Below are positions 12,165 through 24,666 of a DNA stretch of 64,000 nt, piece after piece. The stretch lies in the NCBI GenBank assembly GCA_020466095.1, contig CM035806.1:12514724-12578723 (forward strand), read 5' to 3'. The notes under the pieces were generated by a model, which was not told the origin of the DNA, ran no database searches, and saw only the letters and a list, made by a program, of their open reading frames with translations. Each line of letters starts with the position of its first letter. Position 1 is the stretch's first letter. The DNA comes from Chlorops oryzae. Lineage: Eukaryota > Arthropoda > Insecta > Diptera > Chloropidae. Position numbers and translations under genes: made by a program.

Positions 12165-13376
12165 TATCTGCGTTTTAAGGGCTTGCCTCGATCGATCATT
12201 CTCGAAATATTTATTTTTCGACTACTATTGTGTTTGCTTCATTTTTCTGTAACATAAATTAAAGGTATTTTTCCACTGTTAAACAAAATCTTTTTTGTTT
12301 TTCTCATTCCATAAAATCAATATTCATAAATGATATCAAAATTTTCCAGAACCCTGACATACTGACGTTCGTATGTATGTTTGCATACCCGTTCTTAAAA
12401 ATCCAACTACGCCCATACACACGGTGGAAATTAGAAGAAGGATCTTATCGACCTTTGAAGGGGGTCAAACCAGGCCTTATCAATTATGTTACGATTGTTG
12501 TACCGGGCATATTCTACATATGGTACTGGGTAATCTAAGTAACAGCACTGAGAATGGATAGAGCTGTTAGCATGAAAACGCGTGCCCCATGACTAAGTAT
12601 CTTTGAGACGGGAAAACATCGGCCTGTGAAAAAATGCTGTGCTATCGGAAGCACCTGACTCATTATCGCTTATACCAAACCGGAATAGAATTTTTCGTGC
12701 AGGTAGAGAAGTGAACTATGATCAATTTCCATATTTTATCTCAAAACTGACGATTTTTGAGTTGTGTCACCTTAGAAGAGGGTGTGCGATATGCTACAAG
12801 AATTTGAAAAATGTTAATGATAGAAATGGGAAAAGTCTTTAGGGGCTGTCCATTAATTACGTAAGGGAGGTTCTGACCATTTTTGACCTGGAACTCTGAG
12901 TAAGATGCCGGTAAGGGTGACACAAATCCCTCTCCCTTCCCCATACGTTCATATCCCTATCAATGATATAATATCGTTCGTAATCTACGAGTTACTCCAC
13001 AATGTGAAGTGCAATGTGACGCCACAAACGTATGAAACATTTTTCGAAAACATCTCATTTGAGTGCATAGGAGAGGAAGAGAGAGAGCATAAATTGTTAA
13101 TAAAACATTTAAAAAATAACCGTATCTTTTCTTCACAAGTCTCTCTATACTTAAATAGTTATTGCGCGACATTTGTTTCTACGTCTAGCCCGGAACTAAG
13201 TGTGAAATTCCTTAAGTTAGTCCCCCTTTCCACACACACTTATTTTATAATCAAAATTTTTGTTATTTTCAATTGGAAATGTTTCTTTATACGAAATCAT
13301 TCGAATCTTATTATTTTACTTCAAAAACATAAAATTAAAGTATTCTGTACGATCAGAAAAAGCAACACAAGTACAA
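12165..13376. other. No gene seen; contains a repeat end
   Basis: The interval is the 5' flank of the GalNAc-transferase gene. GGGGCTGTCCATTAATTACG at 12842 looks like one end of a common insect MITE type, but no matching opposite end was found nearby. Confidence 0.4.
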
Positions 13377-14190
13377 CAAGTAAGGGTGTTATAGTCAGGC
13401 GAGCCTGACAATAAAATACCCGACACAGACATACGTGTTCAAATAATTTTTAATATCAAGAAGTGTTTAAGGCCATTAGGGGCCCCATATACCGACTTTT
13501 GTTGAATTTCTTTATGAAAACCACTCTTTTGCACAGCCCATTTCCTTTTTGTTCTATCGGAGGCCTTAAATGACGTCAAATTCTAGGTTTATGGAACTCA
13601 AAAAAAATCCGATTTGCGGCATTGTTTTGAGATTTTTTGAAGACCCTATCGGGGTACCCTTTATATGGTCAGGAAATTTTTTCTGGTTTTTACAATAGGA
13701 AGCATAACTCCAAATTTCTTCAATCCCATTTGAAATTCGGTGTAGAAGGCAATTTTCGAAAAACGCCCTTCACAGCCCACTTAATTAAATTTTTATAAAT
13801 CAGTATTACTGTGCCTTGAAACAGTTCAAATATCAAATTGCATAATCTTGAAAGATTTAAATGTTAAGCATTTTTGTATTTTCGCAACAGACCCTAGTAC
13901 TGGAGTACCTAAAATGTCCGACGGGCATACTCGAACTGCACTCATCTTGTGAGTACCATATCAAATTTATCAAGATAGCTCACTTTCGTGACAAACGTAT
14001 ACAAACAGACGACAGCAGATGCGACAGACAGTACTAGACAGACAGAACAAGAAGATAACGCATTGTGCTAAACGAATCTCTGGACTATGATCATTTCTAG
14101 TGATGACATTTTGTATATCTACTGGTTCTGGGGTTACAAACAACCACACAAACGCAATATACCCTCGACACAGAGTGTGTCCGGTATAAA
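13377..14190 (-). mobile_element. INE-1/DINE-1-like Helentron, copy 2
   Basis: Reverse orientation. Starts AAGTAAGGGTGTTATAGTCA with the terminal hairpin GTCAGGCGAGCCTGAC and ends CGACACAGAGTGTGTCCGG then TATA. Same layout as copies at 7176 and 61131, more diverged in the middle. Confidence 0.7.
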
Positions 14191-14289
14191 AACAAAACAA
14201 AATATACAAAAAAAAAATATACAAAGAATAAATTGTTGCTAGAGGAAAACGAGTCTTACTAACTGTCTCCACGTGCGATCGTTCATAAT

Positions 14290-15393
14290 AAGTGTTGAAA
14301 CGATACCATGAAAGTATCGATACCAGTACTCATTTAATGTATCGAGATAAAGTATCGATACCACTAAAATACCGAACCAAAAGTATCGATACTAGGTAGT
14401 ATTTGCTCAAGATTGAGCAAATTTTTATGATTCTTGGTATTCTCACATCATAACACAGGTAACACAATACTTCAGTATTTAACCTTTAGATAATTTATAA
14501 AAATCCCTTTGCTTCCTCGGAAAATGCATACGAAAATCCATCAAAATGAAATCGAAAAAGTCTCAATAAGAAACCCCTTAAATTTACAGACTATTACAAG
14601 GAATAATATGTGAGTAAATACTGACATTAAATATCGATACCGCGAAAATACTGGTGGAATATATAGATGTACGGATAAGTAATTGCCGATACGGATATCG
14701 ATACCGGTAAAAAAGTTAGCGATACATAGTATCCGCCGATATTTGAAAAATTTTCAAAAGTTGAAATTGTAATCGTGGCCACAATGAAAGATGTCCGAAA
14801 TAAATGATTTATGTATACGCTGGAAACATTCGATTCACCATTATATTATCGACATTTAAATTTCATTAAACTAATTAATTATTATCACAAAAAATAATAC
14901 CAAATCTAGTTTATGGTAAAAGACAATCGCAATAAAACTTGATAATGCTTAAAATTAAAAGAACAACAATCTGATGTAATATCTACTACTCAATGTTTTT
15001 CATTTCAAGCATTATCGAAGTTCATACTACAACTCAGTCTTTACCTTAATAAATTAAATCTTTTAGTTGAATTTGACTATTTATTACGATCAATATCTTT
15101 AAAAGAAATTCAAAAAGCTCGATACATCGATGATAAATCGATGCTTTTGAGCTATTAAGCATAATCAGCTGTTGAATAATTTGACGTCATAAAAAACACT
15201 CAAATGGACAAATCAAAGTTGCGGTATGATACCGCGACGAATATAGTGATACGTGGCTTACCGGATATTTAAAAACCAGGATACGCGATAGATAGTTCGT
15301 ATCGCACATCCCTATATTGAGTACAAATATGACTCAGTATCGACTTAAAGTATTCGATATCAAGTAGTATTTACTCATTTTGTTTCAACACTA
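14290..15393. mobile_element. 1.1-kb TIR element rich in GTATCGATAC
   Basis: Ends AAGTGTTGAAAC and GTTTCAACACTA are inverted and flanked by an 8-bp duplication TTCATAAT (14282-14289 and 15394-15401). The interior repeats the palindrome GTATCGATAC many times near both ends. The central part (about 14660-15315) may be a second element with GATGTRCGATA-type ends. No transposase seen. Confidence 0.8.
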
Positions 15394-15672
15394 TTCATAA
15401 TATGCTATGGGAAACACGCGGAAGATCGCAAGTGGAGACTGCTTATAGCAGACAGCATGCGAGATATAGCTTGCAATATGTATCGCAATATCGTTTTTAA
15501 AATGCTCATTGCATACCAAAATACGCCCAGTCAAAAAAAAAAAAAAATCACTGCCTGTTGATATCGCATGCTCTGCGTTTTGTTGAACGATGTTGACGGT
15601 ATGTGTAAACGGGCGCATAGTAATCAATTCGATTATCAATTTATCGATAGAAAATTCATATCTCTATTACAC

Positions 15673-16493
15673 CAGTACTGCCAACTTGAGGTATTTTCTG
15701 CTAAATTGGGGGCATTTTCTCCTCAGGGGATTTTTAAGGTATAGATTTCCTAGGGTAATCGTTAGGATAAGATACTCTTACTTGGCGTCTTAAAAAAACA
15801 GTGAAGCGAAAGCCACATACTTTCGGTCTCATGACGTCACCATTTATGAAGTTATTTTTCTTTGCAAATTGAAGAGAACACACTCACAAGGGTAGCAGTT
15901 GCCCACGTTTGGAAGCAAATCTTATTGTTCGAGCCCAACGGTTGGGATCAAACTTATTGTGCTACAGTGCACGTAAACACAAAATAATCAAACGCATTTG
16001 GTAGTAATTCAAGTATTGTTGGTGTTGGACCAAAAAAATTAAGTTCCCCGCACATCTCTTAATCAAATTTTACTACCAAAAAACAAATTTTTTCGTGCCT
16101 CATAAGAGTCTGGGTACAATAGTCCGAGAGTCTAGCGTCTCAACACTCTCTGTTCGCTCTCCTTCCATCTCTCTGTGTTTCTCTCTATCATTCTCTCTCC
16201 CATTCTCTCTCACACGCACGCACTACTCACGGACTATTGTACCCAGGCTCTAATAAAATATAAATCTAGCAGAGCCACCACTGTGATTATGTATTAGAAG
16301 TTCGATTGTTACAAACAGCAATATGGCAACATTATATTTTCGCATGCGTTAAGGAAAACTTCTGTTAAAGCTGTGACCCATTTTCCGGCCCATTAAAAGT
16401 TAAGGGGAAAATATTTTGAAAACCAAGTTTCTATGGGATTTTTATATCTGCTTTAGGGGGAAAAAAAGTTTCCAGCTTAGCAGCACTCTACTG
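15673..16493. mobile_element. Possible TIR element around the synaptobrevin 5' flank
   Basis: CAGTACTGCCAACTT at the left and CAGTAGAGTGCTGCTAAGCTGG (right end, reverse complement; first 12 bases most similar) look weakly inverted. No target duplication found. Contains the small hairpin element at 16105. Confidence 0.3.
16105..16251. mobile_element. Small hairpin MITE
   Basis: AGAGTCTGGGTACAATAGTC at the left is matched by its near reverse complement GACTATTGTACCCAGGCTCT at the right, with CG(A/T)GAG next inside. The interior is a CT-rich run. About 147 bp. Confidence 0.7.
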
Positions 16494-16593
16494 CACACAG
16501 TACGCAACGAACGGCAGTTGAATTCTACGCGTAAAGTTTTATTGAAATAATATATCGTCTGTTTGAAAACGATTCGCAGATTTGAAGCAAAAG
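16494..16593 (+). promoter_or_regulatory. Syb: Candidate 5' untranslated exon of Syb
   Basis: The sequence ends GCAAAAG followed by GTAAATG (donor at 16594). It could join to the acceptor TTTCAG at 17403-17408, 51 nt before the ATG. The transcription start is not resolvable. This is inferred from splice-like sites only. Confidence 0.3.
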
Positions 16594-17459
16594 GTAAATG
16601 CAATATTTAAAAGTGTCAGGGCGTTAAAATAAGTTCGCGAAATGTCTGGAATGTGCAAGAGCAACGCCGGCGAAGCAACAAGTATTGTACGAAGTACGGA
16701 ATGACCGAATATCGATACATATGAAATCGATGTTTATTTACGTGGTATTGGAGGGGCTGCATCTTCTTTATATATCTCTCTTTTTGTCAATGATTTTCGG
16801 CTTTCGTTCTTCGAAATCGAGTTTATCCATTATTATTTTAACTTATTTTCGTACGAAAGTCAACAGATGATAGAGAAGTAGCCAAACGAATAAATCGTTG
16901 CGTCGATATTTTTTTTTTTTTTTTTTTGAATGAAAATTTTCAATACACTCATCTCTAGAATGAAGTAGGAAATTGTAGAAGAGGAAGAAGAAGAGCAGAA
17001 TATGATTCACATTTATGAGTTCATAGAGATACGAATTCGGAGTCGATAAAGCTTTTATTGTTTAAACACAAAGCTAGTCGAGTGGAAGAAAATTTCGCGC
17101 TGACAATAAAACTTTCTACTCTCTCTGGCTTGGTTTTCGTGCGTGTTGTTGTTGTTGCTTATTTTTTTGTTAGCTTTTGTGGAAATTTGGTATAAAAAGT
17201 AGTATATGTATGTATATATATATATAAAGGAGAGAAGGAAAATACGATGGACTAATGGCTCCTAATGGCAGCGCTCATACATACATTCTAATTCGAATAG
17301 CTCCTAATGATACAGTTATTATAATAATCCATTAGAGCCATTGCGTCCACAGATATTGAATTTGATCAATTTGATTGATTTTCCTTTTTAATTCAATATC
17401 AATTTCAGGCAATAGCAACTTAGAAAAAGCAAGAGCAAAAGGAAAAGGAATAATACACG

Positions 17460-19714
17460 ATGGAAAACGAAATGCCAACTGCTTCCGGAACTAATGAGTA
17501 AGTAGCAGCAGCATGTGGGTTTATATACAACGTGTTTTCTGGCAATGCGTGTAATATGAATTAGTATTCCTATTCTACCTCCTCCTCCCAATTCGACGAA
17601 TCGCAGCAACAACAACCAGAACTCATCACAAAAGCGACTGCAGCAGACGCAGGCGAAGGTCGATGAAGTTGTCGGCATAATGCGTGTGAACGTCGAAAAG
17701 GTCTTGGAGCGCGACCAGAAGCTGTCCGAGCTGGGCGACCGTGCCGACGCCCTCGAACAGGGTGCATCGCAGTTCGAGCAACAGGCTGGCAAGCTGAAAC
17801 GCAAGCAATGGTGGGCCAATATGAAAATGATGATTATCATGGGCGTCATCGGTGTCGTGCTGCTGATTATCATAATTGGTAAGTGAAAAGACAATTCTTT
17901 GCTGCTATATTTTTTTTTCTCATTTTTTTTTTTTTTGGCAATTTTGCGGTGTGCGGGGGAAACTAACAAAACATATGTTTCACTGGGATCCTGTATGAGG
18001 TTTTGCAATAATATAGCAAGCGATTTTAAAGCAAAGCAAAAGAGAATTTACATACATATGATACTAATAATTTGCATCTATTCTTGAGAATGAGAATTAT
18101 CATAAAAATCTGAACATGATACTCATGCGTTCATTCTGGAATGGTACTTTTTTCTCAAGAAAATGATCTGATAAGAATTAATTACTCGATGGCATGGCAT
18201 TTGGGGAGAAAGGGGAAAATATAAAGATTATGAATTATATATATAAAAAAATCCTATGGATATTCAATCACATACACACACACACACACACTCACTCACC
18301 TCACTCACTCACTCGCTCAGGCACATATATAATAATCTTGTCGTAAAGGAAATTCCATGCCAGATGGTTTCCATATTCATGCTCATGATTGATATGATAT
18401 GAACGCGCATGAGAAGAATTCTTAAATGACGAATAGTCTCGAGAGCACTCGAAGCCATAAAGAAAACAATTGAATGTCTGTAAATGACACTTTTAATATA
18501 AAAATAATTGAAAGAAATGCACAATTTTCAATTTAAAACATATTGAAACTTCTGAATGTGCCGGCTTCCCATGTAAGGTGCAAAAATATGCAAAGAATTT
18601 CCGTTCAATCTCGATGCGTTATGATCGTGTGTGTATTTTTTTTTTTTTTTTTTTGTTTTTCTAATCCAATCTTTTGCTATTTCTTATCAGAGACATGACG
18701 ATTGACAATAAGTCGAGAAAATGAGCACGTTGAAACATGCAGGATAATTGTAGCATTATGATGTGAATTACAATTTATAGGAGTGCATTGAAAGAAATTA
18801 AGAAATCAACCTGTAAATTTAGGAAATTCGGCACCTAAAGATGTGCATTTGGAGATTCAAAAACCAATTTGCAATTATCATGTAAAGTCTTTACTTAAAC
18901 GATGCTTAATTAAGGCTTAAAAGATATCCGCAAAACTCTCAAAAGTCTCTTCATCAACATGTGATGAAATGGGTAAACCGACAAGAATGAACAGAATTGT
19001 CACTATCGGAAATTTTTGAAATAATTTAAATGCATGCTTTTGGGCTGCTGAATATAAATATTTTCTATTGACCTTATTTTGTGCACAAACCTAACCTTTA
19101 AGAATGTTTGGGTTCATGGATGTGGAAAATTTTTCAAATTCTAAATTAAGCCCAATTTAACGATCTTATTTGAGTGCATAAACAATTCACATGGAATTAA
19201 CCATGAGAATTTGCGCTTGTCTTTCACCATTTGAAAAATATGATGGGTTTTTTGATATCACATTGTAGATATTTTGAGGTGTGTCAACAGACACCGAAAC
19301 AATGAAAAAAAACTACTTTCAGGGTAGTTGTCAACTAACATTTTAAAAATGACACTTTGGGAGTACATGAAATACTTACATTGTAAATATCTATCCGCAG
19401 CGTTCAACTTTAATTCATAAACTAGAAACTTATATAGACTTTAACACATTCTTTAGCCACTAGAAGAGCACAAGAGCCCAACTAAAAAAAGCATGTTTGA
19501 AAAACATCACTCAATAACATCCCGAAAACCCCCTGCCCTACCCTCACGAGCATGCACGGTCGCTAAGTTTTCTAGAAATTGGCATCGATTGTTGGTGGTC
19601 CCGGTAATTCTAATGCCTCTCACTCACACTCTCCCTCTCAATCAAACCTCAAATCTTAATTATTAAAAAAAAAAAAAACAAATCTAATTTATTCCAGCGA
19701 TGCTCTTCAACTAA
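17460..19714 (+). CDS. Syb: Synaptobrevin, short isoform with alternative last exon
   Basis: The second exon donor (17879) can also join an acceptor TTTATTCCAG at 19688-19697. That last exon (19698-19714) encodes only AMLFN before a stop, giving 108 aa that ends just past the membrane anchor. Phase is the same as for the long-form exon at 19954. Drosophila Syb is reported to have alternative C-termini, so this is plausible, but it rests on sequence alone. Confidence 0.6.
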
Positions 19715-20036
19715 ATTCAAAGTCGAATTCGAATAGAACCTAGCGGGGGATTAATATATACAACGCATTAAAATAGTTAGATTTAAATGTTGGGGTAAAT
19801 TTTCTGGGATTTTCAATTTTCGCATAGTTTTTCGCACAGCCGAACAAAAAACATTTTACAAGTAAGTCTCAAGGATACCCATTGAATGCTTTAAGCAAAA
19901 TCTCTCTCGTCGCATGAACATTTCATAAAATTCAACGGTACTCTTTTTTTCAGTATCATTTTTGCCGTCAGGCGGAAGCAGCAGCAGCAACGCCGATAAC
20001 TCCATACAAGCCCCACCCGCCAACAATAAGAACTAA
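17460..20036 (+). CDS. Syb: Synaptobrevin (v-SNARE), long isoform
   Basis: A vesicle SNARE that pairs with syntaxin and SNAP-25-type partners in membrane fusion. Coding exons are 17460-17497, 17607-17878 and 19954-20036, all GT-AG, giving 130 aa. The SNARE helix covers about residues 22-80 and is nearly identical to known synaptobrevins ([20 protein letters not shown]), with the zero-layer arginine at 48. KLKRKQWW leads into the C-terminal membrane anchor at about 85-103. The short N-terminal segment is Asn/Ser rich. The WWANMKMM juxtamembrane sequence matches the ubiquitous Drosophila Syb rather than neuronal nSyb, as I remember the two proteins. The tail after the anchor (VSFLPSGG… ending NNKN) resembles the luminal tail of the fly long form. 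Intron 2 is about 2.1 kb. It lies divergent from the GalNAc-transferase gene. Confidence 0.95.
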
Positions 20037-23000
20037 GGAGAAACCATTGACAGCAAGGACTTTTTGCTTGCTACGACGCTTCATTGGAATGCCTTAATTT
20101 TTTGTGTCAATTTATTATTATTTTTTGTTTGTTTTTTTTCTTTATTTTTTTTTTTTTTTTGCATTATCTGCTGGATCATAAGAGTATATAACGGAACTGC
20201 GAGCATGATAAATTCGTTAAATCAAGTTAAAAGCAGAAGATAAAGAGAAATTATGGTAAGGTTAGCTAAGACTATAATTTAATCTAATGAGCTTTTCTAC
20301 ATCGATTAGACTCGTCTTTATTTCTTTCTGGCTTTCATTTTTCAAAATCCTGAATTAATTTACGCGCTCTTTCGTATGGGTGAATAATCAGATTTCTTGT
20401 TTTTTTGTTTTTTTTTTTTCGTTTTGCGTTGAGCTAAATTGTGGAATTATTTTCAATTTCCTTTTCGAGCATCTCTCGCATTCGAGTGGAGTTTGCTATA
20501 AAATACGAATGTAAACCGTTCAAGGGGCTTTTCAAAATTATAATTTCAAGCCAATGAGCTTTAAAACAAACAAAAAAAAAAAAAAAAACATAAAAAAAAA
20601 ATATTTTGCAACGCAATTATTTTTATATAAATTTAAATAATTTATTAAGAGCGAAAATGAAAAAAAAAACAAAAATGTTTTGCCAATACATTTCAATCAA
20701 TGCTTTAAGAAATCTTTATTGAAAGAAAAAATAACAATAAATTACATGCAGACGAAGAAACGCTCAAATCAGTGCTGCTCCAAACGAAGCTCATTTTCAA
20801 TGCCTCTGAAACTTCGCATGCCAACAGCATTGCTCTCAAACTGTACTATGAAGTCCGCCGACTCGTGCCCAAACAAAGTCGATTTTGAAATCAAAGTTAA
20901 CATTTCTTTGATTGTTTTTTAATATAACATAAAAAAAAAAGTTTAACTGCATATATTAAATATTATGCAAAAATAACAAAGCTACATACTTTTACAATGT
21001 GCATTGATATAAAATATATTTGAAATATACATGCATACATTCGGTTATACAGTTTAGTGTTCAGAATAGCGTACATTTTGCGTATTTTTTTTTGGAGTAT
21101 TTACCAGAGAAATATTTTTAAAAAAAAGTACACCATTTTTGGTCCAACAAAAAAAAAAAAAAAAAAAAAAAAGAAAATGAAAAAAAAACAATCAAAAATG
21201 AAAGCAAAACAAGAAGAAGATGAGGAGAAAACCCACAATAATAATAAAGAAAAAAAAACACGTGTTAAATGTTGGGGAAAGGAGGCAACAATTCAAAATG
21301 ATTGGAAAAATTTAATTTGGCTAACACAAATTACATATTATATATGTGTTTAGCTATGATATATACATGTATTATTGTAATTATTGAATAAAATTAATTA
21401 AAAAATACATAAAAATATATATATACATACAATATTTATGTATATATGTATGTGTATGTATATGTATGAAAAACAACCCAGAACTATGGCATTTCCACTT
21501 GCCTTGAATAGACTGCGTGAAGTGTTCTTCTTTCTGTCCACGCTTTAAAAACAATTAAATGAGCTGAGCTTCATCGATTTTCACACGTTTCCTTCGCATT
21601 TTCCGTTTACGTTCGCACGTCTCACAGCGAAAATGAATGAAGAAGCCTTTTTCATTGGAACTTTTATTCACGCTTTTAATTATTATTCTATTTGTTACTA
21701 TTATAATTATTATTATTATTATTTTTGTTTCCTTTTTCAATTCAATTCATTGCCTTGCGTTCGTGCAGAAATGAAAAATCAATTTGAAAATATTTTCACT
21801 GCCGCATTTTGGCACCTTCTTTCTGTACTTACACACTCGCTCGCTCTTTTTTTTACCGTGGCTTCAATGAGACGCTTGTGACATAACTGAATGTGGATTG
21901 CAGTACGAAAATGCTATGAATATATGTATAGTATGCTCGTGCAAAATCCTTATGATACTGCATTGGCATTAAATCACAACAGCGTGTACGAACGTTTCCC
22001 AATGTAGCATGCTGGCATGGACATGTGCTTTCGCAGAATTACAGGGTGAAATCTTATGTTAACGTAAAAATGAAAGGGCACAAGTGAAGAATTTGCAATT
22101 TCCCTGCAGAGATGCGCATGCGCTGGAATTCTTAATTTTTTATTTTTATTTTTTTGAATTTGCTATACGAAGCACTGCTTGATACATTGTGGTCAAGGTT
22201 CGTGTCTGGGGAAGCGGAGTGGATTTCATCAAAGAGGATGCCTTCATGACATCTATTTAGCATATTTTCGATGAATACCTACATACCTACATCTTTAAGA
22301 GATGATCAACCAACCGACCACGCACGATGAAGTAAGAAAAATAATTCGGAATTTCGAAACAAAAAATTTTCTCTCACACTTTTCATGAACAATTCGAGTA
22401 TTTTAAGCGAAGATTTGTAATATTCGAACAGTGGGAAAAATCTGAATTTTTCTACAGAAACTTCATGCGAAGAATTCCATACGGAATGCCTTATTTTTAA
22501 CACAGCGATGTAATTGGAAAATCGTGCATTACCGATTTCGCTTAACCATCGCGTAAGGCAAAATTTCAGAATTTAGATAATTTATCAATATTTCAGGTTA
22601 TTCGAATTTTCCCGCTGGTTATGTACTCGTATATTACTCGTATAGTTACCACAAAGAAATTATTCATTTTAGACAACACAGCACAATCTCAGAATGCAGT
22701 ACAAACTCTATATGACGACACATCAAGGCACCGGTCATATTTCAACCTTATAGAGAGTTTTTCAAGAGATGGGGAATGCTCGGCGGAGGCTCAGGCTCAG
22801 ACGTTCTTGATCCTCAGTTTTTCTTACCGAATGGTAAATTTCTTTGTCTGCGAGTAAATTCGTTGCAAGCAGTCAGTCGTCCAATTCGATGCAGTTTTGA
22901 AGATTTCCTGTACATTTTTCTGCCATGTTAAACTGTTCAATCGGTCGTCGCTATCAGTGAGAGTGGGTGCGATGCTATTTACAGTGGAATCTCTACAACT

Positions 23001-23142
23001 CGAATGTCAAGGGAATATTATGAGCATTCGGTTTGGGTACATATTACTAGCAGTAATGCTGGTCGTCGAGTTCAATTGGTTTTTTTTTTTTGGTAGTAGT
23101 CCTTGAAATTTCAGGCATATATATAGAGACATAAGTATGTAT
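20037..23142. other. Syb: Syb 3' flank and intergenic region, no further gene seen
   Basis: AT-rich with long A and T runs. An AATAAA at 21387-21392 could end a 1.4-kb Syb 3' UTR. ORFs here are short and low complexity. Confidence 0.4.
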
Positions 23143-24015
23143 CAGCGTTGCCAGACAACCCGGAATTTGCGGGATGTCTCGATTTTTGGCCTCAAATCAT
23201 AGTCAGTGCTTGGACTTTTACCACTTTAGTGGTAGATCTACCACTATTTCCACTTTCTACCACTTCTAGCACGCTAGGTCCAAATCTACCACTTTTTATT
23301 TACTTATGTATACATTTTTTTAAATTATTTTATGATCATTTAAAATAATTGAGAACATAAAAAACGTGTTTCAATGATATGTATTATTGAAAAATATGTT
23401 GGCAGCTTCCTATTGTCAAGAATGGCAGTATTGGCGCTTAACGACATCCAATAAATATTGACACATATTTTTACAATAATATAAAATACTTAATAACATG
23501 TAAGTTTCCCAGTTTCCTACATGATCAGATGTGATGTATTGTGTTACTATTTTAAACAATTTTAAATTTACAACTTTTTATACGAATCTACTATTATTAT
23601 TTTAAATCTACCACTTTTTATATAAATCTACCACTTCTTTATAAATCTACCACTTCTTTATAAATCTACCACTTCTTTAAAAATCTACCATCCTTAAAAG
23701 TTTTGCAGAATACCGTTTTTTTCTTCTTCAAATATTTGGAAAACGATGGGTTTTATTAATTATGGCTTTAAGCTCATCAATATTGCGAGCTAAAAATCAA
23801 TTTAATTTTATTAAAAATATCATGCCTAAATGCGAGCAATAAAGCGATAAAAATAAAAATATATTTGGCAAAGGGGTTTTTGTGGGAATTCTGCATTCGT
23901 TGTTCCGCGAAAATGAAATAAAAATGTTGTCCCGCATTTTTTGATGAAATCCCGCACTTTTTGGGCAAATTTTTAAAATATCCCGCTTTGTAAGAAAAGT
24001 CATCTGGCAGCGCTG
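23143..24015. mobile_element. TIR element with CAGCGTTGCCAGA ends (host of a nested MITE)
   Basis: CAGCGTTGCCAGA at the left matches TCTGGCAGCGCTG at the right, and both sides then carry GCGGGAT-type sequence. Flanking 8-mers agree at only 5 of 8 positions. A family C hAT MITE (23204-23705) splits it. Confidence 0.7.
23204..23705 (+). mobile_element. hAT MITE, family C copy 2 (right end decayed)
   Basis: Starts CAGTGCTTGGACTTTTACC and has the same TCTACCACTTT subterminal repeats as the copies at 10193 and 42699. The right TIR is not recognisable. Confidence 0.85.
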
Positions 24016-24062
24016 ATACATATATATATATGTATATATACTATAAATTAAATTTCAACATA

Positions 24063-24150
24063 AGGTCTGTTCCCGTACGGCACGAAACTGCCCAATTTTC
24101 ATACAGTTTTAAAAAACTCGGGCAGTTTTTTGCAGTACGGGAACAGACCT
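24063..24150. mobile_element. 88-bp hairpin element
   Basis: AGGTCTGTTCCCGTAC is mirrored by GTACGGGAACAGACCT, and an inner pair ACTGCCC/GGGCAGT also folds. It would form a long hairpin in RNA or single-stranded DNA. Confidence 0.7.
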
Positions 24151-24666
24151 ATTGGATCAGTCAATGCAGAAGTGTGTACAATGTAGGGGAGGAGGTGCAA
24201 TTAGTGTTCTACATGAACTTCAGCAATCTCAGAGAAAATAATTTTTTTTTTTTTTTTTTTTGATCAATTAAGACAGAACACAAGACTGGAAATAAAAAGA
24301 AAAAAAATAAATATAAATTCTTGTGTTTTTTTGTTTTGTTTCTTGTTTTTTTTTTTTATATGTCTTTTTATATGTCGGAATATCTAAAAGCGAAATAACT
24401 TTGTCTCTTTTTCACTTGAATGTGCCTATCAGGGTGCAAAACATAAGATATTTTGCATATACTTTGGTGGGAAGTTTCAAATTTAACGCAAATCCATCGA
24501 CAACAGAAAATTCGGAGTCATTCGGAATAAGGAAATCTCAATGTTCATATGAATTTGTTTGTTTTGTTTGTTTTGTTTGTCTTTTTTGGAGCCGAAGCCA
24601 AACGATTTTTCAAAAAAAACTTTCCTCAAAGTCAAGAAGAGAAGAGAAAGGCAGCTTTCGATCAAT

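Noticed and set aside
23143..23150. Eight-base target duplication for the CAGCGTTGCCAGA element
   Set aside because: Flanking 8-mers agree at only 5 of 8 positions in a TA-rich context, so the duplication is not counted as support.
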